DNA of 64,000 nucleotides from Streptomyces chartreusis (GCF_008704715.1 NZ_CP023689.1:62001-126000), one strand, 5' to 3'; shown: positions 1-10,400, counted from the stretch's first letter. Made by a program: numbers and translations. The notes: generated by a model not told the origin, from the sequence alone.

Positions 1-807
1 AACGACATCCCCGTCAGCTGCCCGGAGACCGTCGACGTCGTCGCCCTGGCCCGGGAGTTCCGCGCGGCCGGCGGCGGCTGCCCCGATCCGTGCCCGCCCG
101 GACCGGAGCGTACGTACGGCCTGTACCTGCGCTACGACGAGGAGTTCACCGAGCCCACGGCCCCCTACGACCCCGGCGACGGCTGCACCCCGGTGACGTG
201 TGTGCCCACCCGGGTCCGGGAGGGACACCGCTTCGCGGTGGGCCTGCTGCCCGACCCGGGTTCCGCACCCGGCGGCGTCTGCGACCTGCTGCGCCGTCGA
301 CTGGGCGAGGACCGGGCCATGCTGGAGTCCCTGCGGGACGGCGCCGAACAGCCGCCCTCCGCCGACGACATGCTCGGCTGGCTGCTCCCCAGGCTCGACA
401 CCAACGGCGACCTGTGCGACCGCACGATCACGGAGGGCCTGCGGAATCTGCCGCCCCGCTCCGACGGCAACCGTGTACGGGAGAACACGGCCCGGTGGGA
501 GGCGATGTACGCGCTCGTGACCGCCTATCTGCGCGGCGTCCTTCGTTCGCTGCTCGTCGTGGAGTGCCCCTCCGGGTGCGTGCCGGAAGTACTGATCGCG
601 CAAGTGACGCTGGACGGCTGCGACGTCGTACGGGCGGTGCCCGCCGGGCGGCGCGCGGCGCATCTGCCCGATCCGGTGGAGCAGCAGTGGCGCACCCGGC
701 TGGCCGGGCTGTACGCGAACGGCGAGGGCCCGCCCGATCCGCTGGCCTTCCTGCTGGAACTGCTGGATCTGACCGGTTGCCGGCTCGGCCCGGCCGAAGG
801 AGCGTGA
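1..807 (+). CDS. eCIS/tail-associated hypothetical protein, 5' truncated
   Basis: The reading frame is open from base 1 and stops at 805-807, so the start lies left of the window; 268 residues are visible. It contains a Cys-containing stretch (GDGCTPVTCVPTRVREGHRF) and a second Cys pair (VECPSGCVPE), but no catalytic motif I can name. The pattern 'YLRYDEEFTEP...TRVREG' is one I associate with accessory proteins of contractile-injection or tail-like loci; that association is from memory. The next gene starts 4 bases after the stop, so the two are probably co-transcribed and translationally linked. Function is unknown; a structural or assembly role is inferred only from the neighbouring ATPase and toxin genes. 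Confidence 0.8.
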   Translation, partial: NDIPVSCPETVDVVALAREFRAAGGGCPDPCPPGPERTYGLYLRYDEEFTEPTAPYDPGDGCTPVTCVPTRVREGHRFAVGLLPDPGSAPGGVCDLLRRRLGEDRAMLESLRDGAEQPPSADDMLGWLLPRLDTNGDLCDRTITEGLRNLPPRSDGNRVRENTARWEAMYALVTAYLRGVLRSLLVVECPSGCVPEVLIAQVTLDGCDVVRAVPAGRRAAHLPDPVEQQWRTRLAGLYANGEGPPDPLAFLLELLDLTGCRLGPAEGA

Positions 808-811
808 GGTC

Positions 812-2032
812 ATGCCGGCACCCCTGCGGCCGGAGTTCCACGAGGGCCAGTACCTCGCCGCCGACGATGTGTCGGCGATCGTCCGGTACGGGCGCGACGC
901 GGCAGCCCGCCACCATCGGCACCTGCACACCTGGGGCATCTCCTCGGGCCTCGATGTGTCGCAGCAGCCACGCGAGGACGCGCCCGAGTACCGGAGGATC
1001 GTGGTTGCCCCGGGGACCCTCGTCGACCCGTCCGGTCGGGAAATCGTGGTGCCCGCCCCGCTGGCGCTGTCCACCGCCGCACAGGCGGGCGGGATCACCG
1101 ACCCCGACGACCCGTCGCCGCGCCCGCTGATCCTGATGTGGAACGACGTGCCCTCCGGGGTCTCCCCGTCCTCCGGGGCGTGCGGTGGCCCGGCCGAGGG
1201 GGCGGCGCCGCGCGCCGAGGAGGGGTTCGCGCTGCTGGTCGGCGCCCCCGGCGACGAACTCGACCTCGCCGACCAGCAGCCGCCCGCGCCCGACGCCGGT
1301 CCCGACCGGCTGGGCGACGGCGGGCGGGGCCGGGTGCTCGTCGGCTTCGTGACCTGGGGCGGCGGAGTCGGCGGCGGCTTCACCGGGGTGCTGGCCGAGG
1401 CCAACGGGATCGGCCGCCGGTACGCGGGAGTCCTCGCGGACCGGGTGTCCGCCCGCGGTGGCACCCTCGAACTCGCCGCCGAGCCCCGGCCGGTGGCCGG
1501 CCGGGTCGGGGTGCGGATCGGCGGCACCGACGGCAGCCTGGACGTCGGCCGGTTCAGCGCCACCGGGGCCATCTCCCCCAGCCTGCGGGTGCTCTCGGAC
1601 GGGAGCACCAGCCTGAAGGGGAACGTGACGATCGACGGCGGTCTCACCGTGACCGGCGCCGTGGACAGCCCCCTGGTCAGCGGCAGCGTTCTGGCCCAGT
1701 CGGGCAGCGCCACCCACGGTGTGCTGCTGCCGCTGCCGCAGGGGGTGACGCAGGACCAGGTCGCGTCGGGGGACGTGGTGCTGCACATCCAGGTCACCCC
1801 TGTGGCGCAGGCCTCGGACGCGCCCGTGCGCGGTGGCGGCTCCGCGTGGAACAGGGGCGGCGCGCTACCGGTGGTGCTGCGCTGTGAGGTGGACGCCGCG
1901 CGCAGGCTCGTCTGCCTGATCGCCTGGTACGGCATCTCCGGCCCCGCGGCCGCCGGATTCGGGAGCCCTGTGGTGCTTCCCGGGCGGGCCCGATACCTGG
2001 TGCTGGCGGCCGCGGCCCGCGAGCCGTCCTGA
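812..2032 (+). CDS. eCIS/tail-associated hypothetical protein (406 aa)
   Basis: ATG at 812 with a GAAGGAG Shine-Dalgarno at about 796-802. The N-terminal third carries HEGQYLAADD followed by an Arg/His-rich 'YGRDAAARHHRHLHTWGISSGL' type helix-turn, a signature seen in conserved proteins next to AAA+ ATPases in actinobacterial tail-like loci. Residues about 255-300 switch to short Gly/Thr/Ser-rich strand repeats (STSLKGNVTIDGGLTVTGAV), as in tail-fibre or beta-helix shafts. No signal peptide or membrane segment is visible. A fibre or baseplate-accessory role is inferred from composition and context; a purely cytoplasmic assembly role is also possible. Confidence 0.8.
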   Translation: MPAPLRPEFHEGQYLAADDVSAIVRYGRDAAARHHRHLHTWGISSGLDVSQQPREDAPEYRRIVVAPGTLVDPSGREIVVPAPLALSTAAQAGGITDPDDPSPRPLILMWNDVPSGVSPSSGACGGPAEGAAPRAEEGFALLVGAPGDELDLADQQPPAPDAGPDRLGDGGRGRVLVGFVTWGGGVGGGFTGVLAEANGIGRRYAGVLADRVSARGGTLELAAEPRPVAGRVGVRIGGTDGSLDVGRFSATGAISPSLRVLSDGSTSLKGNVTIDGGLTVTGAVDSPLVSGSVLAQSGSATHGVLLPLPQGVTQDQVASGDVVLHIQVTPVAQASDAPVRGGGSAWNRGGALPVVLRCEVDAARRLVCLIAWYGISGPAAAGFGSPVVLPGRARYLVLAAAAREPS

Positions 2033-2124
2033 GGGGCAATTGCACGCCCCGGTCGCGTCGGCGGGCGGCGCCGACGCGCGAACGTACCGGACGCATGGAG
2101 TGCGCAGACAGGGAGAGCAGTGTC

Positions 2125-2712
2125 ATGGCGAACGCCGAGGAAGTTCCGTCGGCCCGGGTCACCGTGGTCCGGCTGCCGCAGACGGGCCATGTGGTTGCGG
2201 CCCTCACCCGTGCCGCGCCCGGCGCTGCGCCGAGTGTCCGGGCCCTGGTCGGCGATGCCCTGCGGCTCGCCGTCCCGGGCTTGTCCGGGCAGATCCTGGT
2301 ACCGGCGGAGCTGCTCACGGCGGAGGAGATCACCGCGCCCGCGGGCGTGTTGGCGGCGCCCTGGCTGTGGTCGGTGGAGGTGACCGAGACCGGCGTGGGA
2401 GCCGTCCCGCTGACGGGCGCCCCACCGGCGGCGAACTGGTCGGACGCCGCGGGCGGTTCGCTGAAGGTGACGACCAGTCCCCCTGCCGCCTCGGGCACCG
2501 CCGTACTGGCCCTCGTCCACCCGGCCCCTTCGTGGGACCCGGGCGTCGCGCCCAAGGCCGTCCTGACGGGCGCGCCCGACGGCGATGGCGTCGCCTGGCT
2601 CGGCACCGGCGAGGTGGCGCCCATCGACCACGCCCTCGTCTTCGTCCAGGGACGCCCGGCGGGTGTGTACGTGCCGAGCGTCGTGCATCTGGCGGCGGGA
2701 ACGGTGACGTGA
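2125..2712 (+). CDS. hypothetical protein in eCIS-like operon (195 aa)
   Basis: The start at ATG 2125 is preferred over an upstream in-frame ATG at 2095 because GGGAGAG at 2111-2117 is well spaced from it. The protein is soluble and rich in Ala, Val and Pro, with no motif I recognise, no transmembrane segment and no Cys cluster. It sits 92 bases after the 406-residue protein and 4 bases before the next gene, in a same-strand run that ends in the ATPase and toxin. It is presumably a small accessory part of that system. I cannot assign a function. Confidence 0.75.
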   Translation: MANAEEVPSARVTVVRLPQTGHVVAALTRAAPGAAPSVRALVGDALRLAVPGLSGQILVPAELLTAEEITAPAGVLAAPWLWSVEVTETGVGAVPLTGAPPAANWSDAAGGSLKVTTSPPAASGTAVLALVHPAPSWDPGVAPKAVLTGAPDGDGVAWLGTGEVAPIDHALVFVQGRPAGVYVPSVVHLAAGTVT

Positions 2713-2716
2713 CGGC

Positions 2717-4843
2717 ATGTCGGACCGATACGACCCGGATGTCGCCGAGGGAGAGCGGTTCATCACCGCGATGGGCGGTTGCACGGTGCTCGACTGCCGG
2801 GTGCGGGTCGTCCGGGGCACCGGATGGAGCTGGGGCCCGGACCCGGCGGAACTGGCCCGGGGCGCCGTTGCGTTGCTGCCGCGCGCCGTGCACAGGTACC
2901 TCGTCCCGGCGCTGGCCGGCGCGGGCGTACCCGGCCCGCCGTCCTGGCCGGCGGCGTCCGGCGAGGCCGAGGACCCGGCCAGACTGGAGGTGACGGTGCC
3001 CGTACGCATCAGGGTCCGCGTGACGCTGCGGGAACTGACGGACGCCGGCCGGACGGCGAGCGACTCCCAGACCGCCGCGGTGCGGTGGCCGGACGACCCG
3101 TCCGCCCCGCGACCCGGCGTGCCGACGCCCCGGGCGGGACGGACCTCGGACCCGGAGCCGTACACCGTGCCGGTCGATGCGCTCGCGTCGGCCGGGCCCG
3201 GCGAGGAGGCGCGTTCCGGAGCGGCGTCGCGCCATGAACGGGATCGGGTGCTGGTCTCCCTGCTGTCGGAGGCTTGGGACTGCGGGGTGTTCGACGCGGT
3301 GCTCGCCCGACTGCCGCGCCCCTCGCTGCTGTTGCTGCTGCGCGCTCTGGAATCGGCGGGAGCGGGCGCCGGACCCGTGCCCGACGCCCTGTGGCCGGTG
3401 AGCCGCGACGACGGCCTCGCGGCCGATGGGCCCGTCCACCCGGCGGACGGGCCCGTCGTCACCGCCGATGACCTCACCTCCGCCCTGCTCGCGATGCTCG
3501 ACGCGGCGGAGTCCGCCGAAGCGCCGGAGTCGGGCACCGCCGACAGCCACCTGGAAGCGGGGGCCGGGCCGGGCGAAGGGTCCCGGCCCGGCGAGGGTCT
3601 CCTTCCCGGGCCGCAGGGAGACGCGGCGGCGCCCGGCGGCCCGCCACGGGCCACCGCACAGGGCTGCGCTCCGTACCGTTCCCGGCCCACGCCGCCCGGC
3701 GACGACCCGTACACCTGGCACCGGCGCGGTCCAGCCCCGGGGACGGTCACCGAGATCGACTGCGCCCTGCCGTTCCTGCTGCTGCCGGCGCTCGACAGCT
3801 GGGGGTATCTGACGGCGCTGTCCGCCGTGCTGGCCGGCGGCGAGGCGCCCGGCCCCGACGGCGCCGCCTTCGCCACGGCGCTCGCGCACAAGGTGCTGCC
3901 GCCGCCGGGACGCGGCTGGCTGCGGTCACCGCAGGATGCCCACTCGGCTTCGGTGTTCGCCGGGCTCGTGCCCTCCCCGTGGGGTCCGCCGGCTTCCGCC
4001 GGTCGCGCGGAACCGGGGTCCGGGCCGGAAGCCGCTTCGTCGCCGGACGACCTCGAACACCGCCTCGGCTCGCTGCTCGCGCTGCTCGACGTCCGGCTCG
4101 GCGTCCAGTCGGCCCGGGGACACGACCCCGGCCGGCCGCTGCTGCTGACCGCCGGCGGCCCCGAACGGTTGCTGCTCCTGGACGTCGACGGCTTGTACCC
4201 GGTGTGGGACGCGGCCCGGCCGGAGGAACTGCGGCGGCCGTGGGAACTGGCCGGCCGACCGCTCGTGCTCCTGCCCCGCCTCCCGTCGGACACTGTCGCC
4301 CCAGCCGTTGCACCCGGCCTGCTGGTGGCATTGGACGCGTCAGGCATCGGCTACGTCACCGATCTGCCGCCGGCGCGCGGCGAAGCGATGCGTCGGGTGC
4401 CCGGCCGCCTGCGCTGCTGGACCAACGCGGGCGCCGGTCCGCGCGCCCCCGAGGTCCCGTCCGACGCACTGATCGGCGGCGCGCGAAGGCTGGCCCACGA
4501 GGCCGCGCGCGCCGTCCGGTTCACGGACACCCTGATCTCCCGGCGTCCGTGCGCCCGCCCCGGCCAGGCACCCGCGCTGGACCGTACGGTCACCCTGGCC
4601 GCCGCCTCCGCCCTGGCGGACCTCGCCTGGACGCTGTGGGCGGACCAGGAGGCCCCTCACCCGGCGACCGCCCTCGACCGGTTCGCCGACCTCGGGGCGA
4701 GGGTGCTGTTCCACGACGGCACCGTGGAGGTCCGGCTGCCGCTGGGCGCCCGGCACGCCGACCTGCACCGCCACCGGCTGCTCGCCGACGTCCCCGCCGT
4801 GCCCTGGCTCGGGGAACGCCGCGTCACTTTCACGGGAGGATGA
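2717..4843 (+). CDS. hypothetical protein in eCIS-like operon (708 aa)
   Basis: ATG 2717 follows the previous stop by 4 bases and the gene ends 1 base before the ATPase start, so it is part of the same transcript. The protein is long, very Ala/Pro/Gly rich and lacks a signal peptide. A hydrophobic 'LPFLLLPALDSWGYLTAL' segment near residues 350-375 looks like a buried helix rather than a membrane span. Low-complexity linkers occur near residues 270-350 and 420-445. I recognise no enzyme motif. Large proteins of this kind commonly precede the AAA+ ATPase in injection-system loci, so a scaffold or ATPase-partner role is possible, but that is inference. Confidence 0.78.
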   Translation: MSDRYDPDVAEGERFITAMGGCTVLDCRVRVVRGTGWSWGPDPAELARGAVALLPRAVHRYLVPALAGAGVPGPPSWPAASGEAEDPARLEVTVPVRIRVRVTLRELTDAGRTASDSQTAAVRWPDDPSAPRPGVPTPRAGRTSDPEPYTVPVDALASAGPGEEARSGAASRHERDRVLVSLLSEAWDCGVFDAVLARLPRPSLLLLLRALESAGAGAGPVPDALWPVSRDDGLAADGPVHPADGPVVTADDLTSALLAMLDAAESAEAPESGTADSHLEAGAGPGEGSRPGEGLLPGPQGDAAAPGGPPRATAQGCAPYRSRPTPPGDDPYTWHRRGPAPGTVTEIDCALPFLLLPALDSWGYLTALSAVLAGGEAPGPDGAAFATALAHKVLPPPGRGWLRSPQDAHSASVFAGLVPSPWGPPASAGRAEPGSGPEAASSPDDLEHRLGSLLALLDVRLGVQSARGHDPGRPLLLTAGGPERLLLLDVDGLYPVWDAARPEELRRPWELAGRPLVLLPRLPSDTVAPAVAPGLLVALDASGIGYVTDLPPARGEAMRRVPGRLRCWTNAGAGPRAPEVPSDALIGGARRLAHEAARAVRFTDTLISRRPCARPGQAPALDRTVTLAAASALADLAWTLWADQEAPHPATALDRFADLGARVLFHDGTVEVRLPLGARHADLHRHRLLADVPAVPWLGERRVTFTGG

Positions 4844-4844
4844 G

Positions 4845-7055
4845 ATGCCGACCCAGGAGCGGGGCGCTGCCCTGACCCGAGGGCCAGTTCCCGCGACGGC
4901 CCATCTGACGCTCCGGTACGCGGCGGTGCACCGGGCGCTCCGTGCCGCCGCGGCCCGCCGCGCCGAGCACTCGAAGCTGCTCGCGGACTGCGAGTTGTCC
5001 CCGTACTGCGTCACCGACGCGCAGGCCGAGCTGTTGCTCGATCTGACGGACCCTGCCGCCGCGCACGTCCGCGTCCCCGCCCACGACCACGCCCTCGCCC
5101 CGGTCGCCGTCTCGGCGGAGGAGGACCTGCGACGCCGGGCGGCCCGCGCCGAAGCCGTGCTCCCGCTCGACGCCCTGTCCCGCGCGGCAGGGTTGGACGC
5201 CTTCGAGATCGACGCCCTCCTGCTGTGCCTGGCACCCGTGCTCGCGCCGGAACACGCCCTGCTGTTCGGGTACCTCCTGGACGACCTCGACCAGCGCCGG
5301 CCCAACGCCGAGCTCGTCCTGACCGTCCTGGCCCCCTCCCTCGACGGGCGGCTGGCCCGCCTGCCCTGCCTGGGTCCGTACGGACCGCTGCGCCGCTTCG
5401 GCCTGCTCGTGCCGGAGGGACAGGGCGGCTCGGACGGCTCGGGCAACGACCTGCTGCGCACCCTGAACGTCCCGCCCGGACTGGCCTCGTATCTGCTGGA
5501 CGGACGGGGCGACCTCGCGCTGCTCGCCCACGATCCCGGCGAGCTGTCGCCGCCCCGCCCGGCGTTGCTGGGCGGCCCGGCGCTGGCCGCGGCCACCCGG
5601 CTCGGAGACCGGCTGCGCGCCCGACGGGACGGTGTGGCCGCCCTCTGGGGGCTGCCGGAGGGCGGCCAGCTCGACGCGGCCTGGGCGGTGGCCGAGGCGG
5701 CCGGGCTCACCCTGCGGCGGGCGCCCGATGTGCGGAGCTCTCCCGCGCCGGAGGACGCACGGGCAGAGGCGGCACGGGCATTGGCAACGGCGGGTGCCCT
5801 CGGCACCGCGCTGTGGCTTCCAACCGACGCGCTCCACGAGGCCGGCGCGGCCACGACCCAGGTCCTCGCCGACGTACTGGCCAGCGCCCACGTCCCCGTC
5901 GTCCTGACCGGCCGAGCTCCGTGGCGGCCACTCGGCCTGCTGGCCGACGGCCGCTACGCGGAGGAGACCGTGCCGGAACCCGACTACCCGCAGCGACGCG
6001 CCCTGTGGGCCGCGCTCGGCGGACCCGCCTCTGCCTCTACCTCCGCCGAGGAGGACGCACCGGAGGTGTTCGGCGCGGGCGGGTTCGACGGGCTGGCCGC
6101 ACGGTTCAGGCTGACACCCGAGCAGATGCGGGCGACGGCCGGCCTCGCCGGGGCCGAGGGCGTGCCGATGGCGAACGCCGTGACCCGAGTCCTCGCCACC
6201 ATGCCGGCACCGCTCACCGAACAGCGCACTCCCGTACACGGCATGGCGGACCTCGTGCTCCCGGCCGAGCAGGCCCGTCAGGTCGAGGAGATCGCCTCGG
6301 CGTTCCGGGCCTGGCCCCGGGTGTCGCAGGAGTGGGGCTTCGGTGGCGGCCACGGCGGGCCCGGCCTGAAGGCCCTGTTCACCGGGGAACCGGGAACGGG
6401 CAAGACACTCGCCGCCGAGGTGATCGCCGGCTCGCTCGGAGTGGACCTGCTGCGGGTCGATCTCGCCCGGACCGTGTCCAAATGGGTCGGGGAGACGGAG
6501 AAGAACCTGGACAAGGCGTTCCGGCAGGCGGAGGCCGCGCACGCGCTGCTGCTCTTCGATGAGGCCGACTCGCTGTTCGGCAAGCGCGGCACCGTGGACC
6601 GGGGCAGCGACCGGTACGCCAACCTCGAAGTCGGCTTTCTGCTCCAACGCCTGGAGCGAAGCCCCGCACTGGTCGTCCTGACCACCAATCTGCACGGCAA
6701 TCTGGACTCGGCGTTCACTCGCCGCTTCCAGTTCGTCGTACGTTTCTCGCGCCCTGGCGACCGGGAGCGGTACCGCCTCTGGCGGCTGGCGTTCCCGGCG
6801 CGTGCGCCACTCGCCCCCGACCTGCGCCTGGACGGCCTGGCCCGGCTCGACCTGACGGGCGCCGCGATCATGGCCGCCGCGCGCACCGCCGCGCTGCTGG
6901 CCGCCCGCTCCGGGAGCACCGCCATCGGCCGGGAGCACCTGGTCGAAGCGATCGCACGGCAGTTCCGCCAGGAGTCGAGGCTGCCACGCGCCGGCGAATT
7001 GGAACTCGCCCTCGGCCAGGCCGGCGACGCCGCCTCCGCAGGGAGCACGTGGTGA
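4845..7055 (+). CDS. AAA+ ATPase with long N-terminal domain (eCIS-type)
   Basis: 736 residues. The C-terminal third is a classical AAA+ module: Walker A GEPGTGKT at residues 514-521, Walker B LLLFDEADSLFG with Asp572/Glu573, sensor-1 and arginine-finger region (TTNLHGNLDSAFTRRF) near 613-630, then a small lid domain ending in REHLVEAIARQFRQ. Residues 1-480 form an extended N-domain without a recognised motif, typical of the Cdc48/spastin-like ATPases that accompany contractile injection systems, where they are thought to help assembly or cargo loading. ATG 4845 begins 1 base after the preceding stop. The stop overlaps a downstream GTG (GTGA at 7052-7055). The 3' end has been duplicated downstream. 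Confidence 0.9.
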   Translation: MPTQERGAALTRGPVPATAHLTLRYAAVHRALRAAAARRAEHSKLLADCELSPYCVTDAQAELLLDLTDPAAAHVRVPAHDHALAPVAVSAEEDLRRRAARAEAVLPLDALSRAAGLDAFEIDALLLCLAPVLAPEHALLFGYLLDDLDQRRPNAELVLTVLAPSLDGRLARLPCLGPYGPLRRFGLLVPEGQGGSDGSGNDLLRTLNVPPGLASYLLDGRGDLALLAHDPGELSPPRPALLGGPALAAATRLGDRLRARRDGVAALWGLPEGGQLDAAWAVAEAAGLTLRRAPDVRSSPAPEDARAEAARALATAGALGTALWLPTDALHEAGAATTQVLADVLASAHVPVVLTGRAPWRPLGLLADGRYAEETVPEPDYPQRRALWAALGGPASASTSAEEDAPEVFGAGGFDGLAARFRLTPEQMRATAGLAGAEGVPMANAVTRVLATMPAPLTEQRTPVHGMADLVLPAEQARQVEEIASAFRAWPRVSQEWGFGGGHGGPGLKALFTGEPGTGKTLAAEVIAGSLGVDLLRVDLARTVSKWVGETEKNLDKAFRQAEAAHALLLFDEADSLFGKRGTVDRGSDRYANLEVGFLLQRLERSPALVVLTTNLHGNLDSAFTRRFQFVVRFSRPGDRERYRLWRLAFPARAPLAPDLRLDGLARLDLTGAAIMAAARTAALLAARSGSTAIGREHLVEAIARQFRQESRLPRAGELELALGQAGDAASAGSTW

Positions 7056-7420
7056 GCCCGGGGCGCGCACGATTCGCCCCCGGCCTGCGAGTGAAGGGCC
7101 CGCCCCGACTCGACCCGGCCGGCGCCACGCTGTCGGCCGCGCGGTCTGGGGCCGCCGCCATGGGACGCGGCCGGCAAGTCGAGGCCATCGCCGGGCAGTT
7201 CCGACGTCCACTCGACGGGAGACGCGTTGTCATCCCGGCATGTGCCCCCCGCGCCCTACAGCGGTGCGGTTCACGCCGGGCACCGTTCCTGGCGCGCGCG
7301 CCGCTCGCCCCCGGCCTGCGCCCGGAGGGACTTGTCCAGCTCGACCTGACGGGCGCGGCGATCATGGCGACCGCCCGGTCCGGGGACACCTGCGCAACGG
7401 GGAGCACGTGGTGAGCCCGG
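7041..7420 (+). repeat. 21-bp direct repeat flanking duplicated ATPase 3' end
   Basis: An identical 21-base block beginning GGGAGCACGTGGTGAGCC occurs at 7041-7061 (end of the ATPase gene) and at 7400-7420 (start of the toxin gene), 359 bases apart. Each copy encodes a 'GSTW-stop' C-terminus overlapping a GTG start through GTGA. The DNA between the copies contains two further degraded copies of the ATPase lid region. The arrangement is what serial tandem duplication of the ATPase tail with its coupling junction would leave. Confidence 0.8.
7052..7414 (+). pseudogene. decayed tandem duplicate of the ATPase C-terminal lid
   Basis: An open frame starts at GTG 7052 inside the ATPase stop and ends at 7414 inside the toxin start. 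It encodes 120 residues made of two imperfect copies of the ATPase C-terminus. The first (about 7058-7205) parallels 'ARAPLAPDLRLDGLARLDL' and ends RQVEAIAGQFRR, against the ATPase's EHLVEAIARQFRQ. The second (about 7285-7414) reads ARAPLAPGLRPEGLVQLDLT and ends GSTW, exactly like the ATPase. It is probably not an independent functional protein. It may survive because its two GTGA junctions keep ATPase and toxin translation coupled. Confidence 0.65.
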
Positions 7421-10400
7421 CCGCGGTCGGGAAGGCGCCGGTCGCTCCACCGCCTGCCGTGACGGGAGTCGGGGGCAGGTCGTGGCGGCCGGTGCCCGGA
7501 CGGTCGAAGGCGGTTCGTGGACGGCCACGACCGGCGCCCGTGCCGGCCCCGGTGCCAACCCAACCCGCACGGGGCGACCGGCCGGCGGTGCGGCGTACGG
7601 CGGGCAACGCGGCCGCCTCGGCGCTGGCCGCCCGTCCGGGCGCGGCCCCGGCCGCGGGCCCGCCGGCTGTCGGCGGCCCGCTCTCCACGCCGACACGGAA
7701 GGCGAACGGCACAGCCACCGCCCTTGCCGCACGGTCCGCGCCAGCCACCGCCCCTGCCGCATCGCCCACGCCGGCGAGCGCCGACTCCCCCGCCGTCGCT
7801 TCCCGCACGACGAAGCAGACGCCCGCCGACTCCGCTTCCACCGCCTCCCGTACGCCCAAGCAGACGCCCGTCGTCGGGCCGCCCGCCGCGTCACCCGCGG
7901 TGGGCAACGGGGCCGCGGCGGCTGTCGCCGCCCGGGGTCCGGCCGGTTCGCGGCGTCGCGCGGCGGCTGCGCCTGGTCCGCGGCGAATCGCGGTGGACGT
8001 CGCGGCGAAGAAGCGCGTCCTGACCCGGCACCCGGCACCCGCCGCCGAAGCGGTCCAGGCCCAGCGGGCCGCCGTCCAGACCGACCGGGAGCGGGCGGGA
8101 CTGGCCGGGCGGGAGCAGACCGAGGCCATGGCCGAGGCGCCGGTGAAGCAGTTCGACCGGGCCGCGTTCATCGCGAAGTTCGAGGCACGCATCGCGGCCC
8201 AGGAGCCGAAGACCGCCGACGCGGCGAAGAAGCTGGCCGACCCCGAGACGCCGGACGCCCTCACCCCGCAGCTCACCGGCGAGGCGCAGTCGGCCGCCGG
8301 CTCTGCGGCAAGCGACGTCAAAGCCGCGGCGGCGACCGCCCCCGACCCCGGTCAGGTGCCTCGTCCGCCCACCGCGCCGCTGACCCCCGACCGACCGCCG
8401 GCCGCTCCCGCGGCGCCGCGAGCGGCCGACGCCGTTCCGCCGCCGCTGCCCGGCGCGGCGGTGGACCTGTCCGCGGGCGGCGACCGGACCCGCGCCGCGT
8501 TGGACGGCGCCGGAATCGGCGACGAGACCCTGCGCAATGCAAACGAGCCTTCGTTCTCCGCCGCCCTGAAGGCGAAACGGACCGCCGAGAAACACACCGA
8601 CGCCGGGCCCGCCGACGTCCGCGCCCGCGAGGCCGAGATTCGCACCACGGCCCTGCAGCGGGCGGCAGGGGCCGGAAAGGCCGCCATGGCGGGCATGGCC
8701 GGCCTGCGCGTGACCGCCGGCGCCGCCGTCCACGGCGGCAAGGAGCAGGCCAGGGACCGTACGCAGGCACGCCGCGCGGAGATCGCCGACCGGCTCTCCG
8801 CCGTCTACGAGGAGACCAAGAAGAGCGTCGAGGACACCCTTGCCGGGCTCGACGAGACCGTACGCAAGCTCTTCGAGGAGCGGGCCGCGGCGGCCCGCAA
8901 GAGCTTCGTCGAGGCCTGCACGAAGAGCTGGTGGCAGTTCTGGAAGGACGAGCCGAACTGCAAGGCGCACGCTGATGAGTACGCCAGGCAGGTCAGGGCG
9001 GCCGTCGACGAGGTCGCAACCGTCGTGGAACGGACCGTCACGGCAGCCCAGCAGCAGGCGACCGACGGCCGCCGACGCATGACCGAGTACGTCAGCGGCC
9101 TGGAACCCGAGATGAAGGAGTTCGGCAACCGTACGGCGGCCGGCTTCGCGGAGCGGTTCGACCAACTGGACGCGTCCATCGGCGAGCGCGCAGACGCGGT
9201 GGTGGACGTGCTGGCGGAGTGCTATGCCAGCGCGCAGCAGGAGATCGACCAGGCGATGGCCGAGGTCAAGGAGGCGAACAAGAGCCTGTGGGAGCAGGCT
9301 CGCGACGCCGTGGTCGGAGTGGTGAAGGTCCTGCTCGACCTGAAGAACCTGCTGGTGAGCGTGGTCCGGCGGGCGGCCGGTGTCGCGGAGCGCATCATTC
9401 GCGACCCGATGGGCTTCCTGCGCAATCTCGCCGCCTCCGTCAAGGGCGGGCTGACGCTGTTCGTCACGAAGCTCCCCGGTCATCTCAAGGCAGCGTTGCA
9501 GGACTGGCTCTTCGGCAATCTGGCCGCGGCGGGGATCGAACTCCCCGAGAAGTGGGACCTGCGCGGCGTCATCAAGCTGGTCCTCTCGGTGTTCGGCATC
9601 AGTTGGTCCTTCATCCGCGGCGAACTGCTCAAGCACATGCCGCCGGCCATGCTGAACACGGTGATCGGCGCGGTGCGCGTGATCGGACTCATCAAGGACA
9701 AGGGAATCGGTGCCCTCTGGGAGGAGCTGAAGGAGCAGGCCGCCGAGCTCAAGGACCAGGCCTTCGAGATGATCAAGTCGTTCGTGATCGAGACGGTCGT
9801 CAAGGCGGGCGTCACCTGGCTGCTGTCCCTGATCACCCCCGCCGGGGCCCTCGTCAAGGCCGTCATGGCGGTCTACGACTTCCTCACCTTCCTGGTCGAA
9901 AAGGCCCGCGCGCTGGCGGAGTTCGTGAACGGCATCCTCGACACCCTGGAGGAGATCTGCGGGGGCGTGTCGCAGAAGGTCGTCGCCAAGATCGACGCCT
10001 CCCTCGCCCGCGTCCTGCCGCTGGCCATCGACCTCTTCGCCCGTGTGCTGAAGCTCGGGGCCATCCCCGCCAAGGTCAAGAGCGTCCTGGAGAAGGTCGG
10101 CGCCCCGGTGCGCGGCTTCATCGCCCGCCTGATCACCAAGGCGGCGGCCTTCGCCAAGCGGCTCCTCGCGGGCGGCGCGAAGGCGCTGGGCAAGCTCGCG
10201 GGCAAGGCCGACCGGCGTACGGAGGACGAGAAGAAGCGCGACGTCAGGGCCGGTGTCGAGGCAGGCGCCGCCGTGGTCGACCGGCTCCACGGGACCTTCG
10301 TCGGAGAGCGGCTCATCAAGGGCGTCCTGCTCGCCATCCGCGTCCGCTACGGCCTGAAGTACCTCAAGCCGGTGCTGGACGGCGACCGGTGGACCGTCGA

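Noticed and set aside
4830..7211. Long antisense open frame opposite the AAA+ ATPase gene
   Set aside because: Encodes Gly/Arg/Gln-rich sequence without domains and mirrors the codon bias of the ATPase, whose Walker motifs are unmistakable. The same reasoning removes the long antisense frames at 428-1786, 2330-3889, 7891-10677, 43265-44974, 54897-56459 and 56350-58095.
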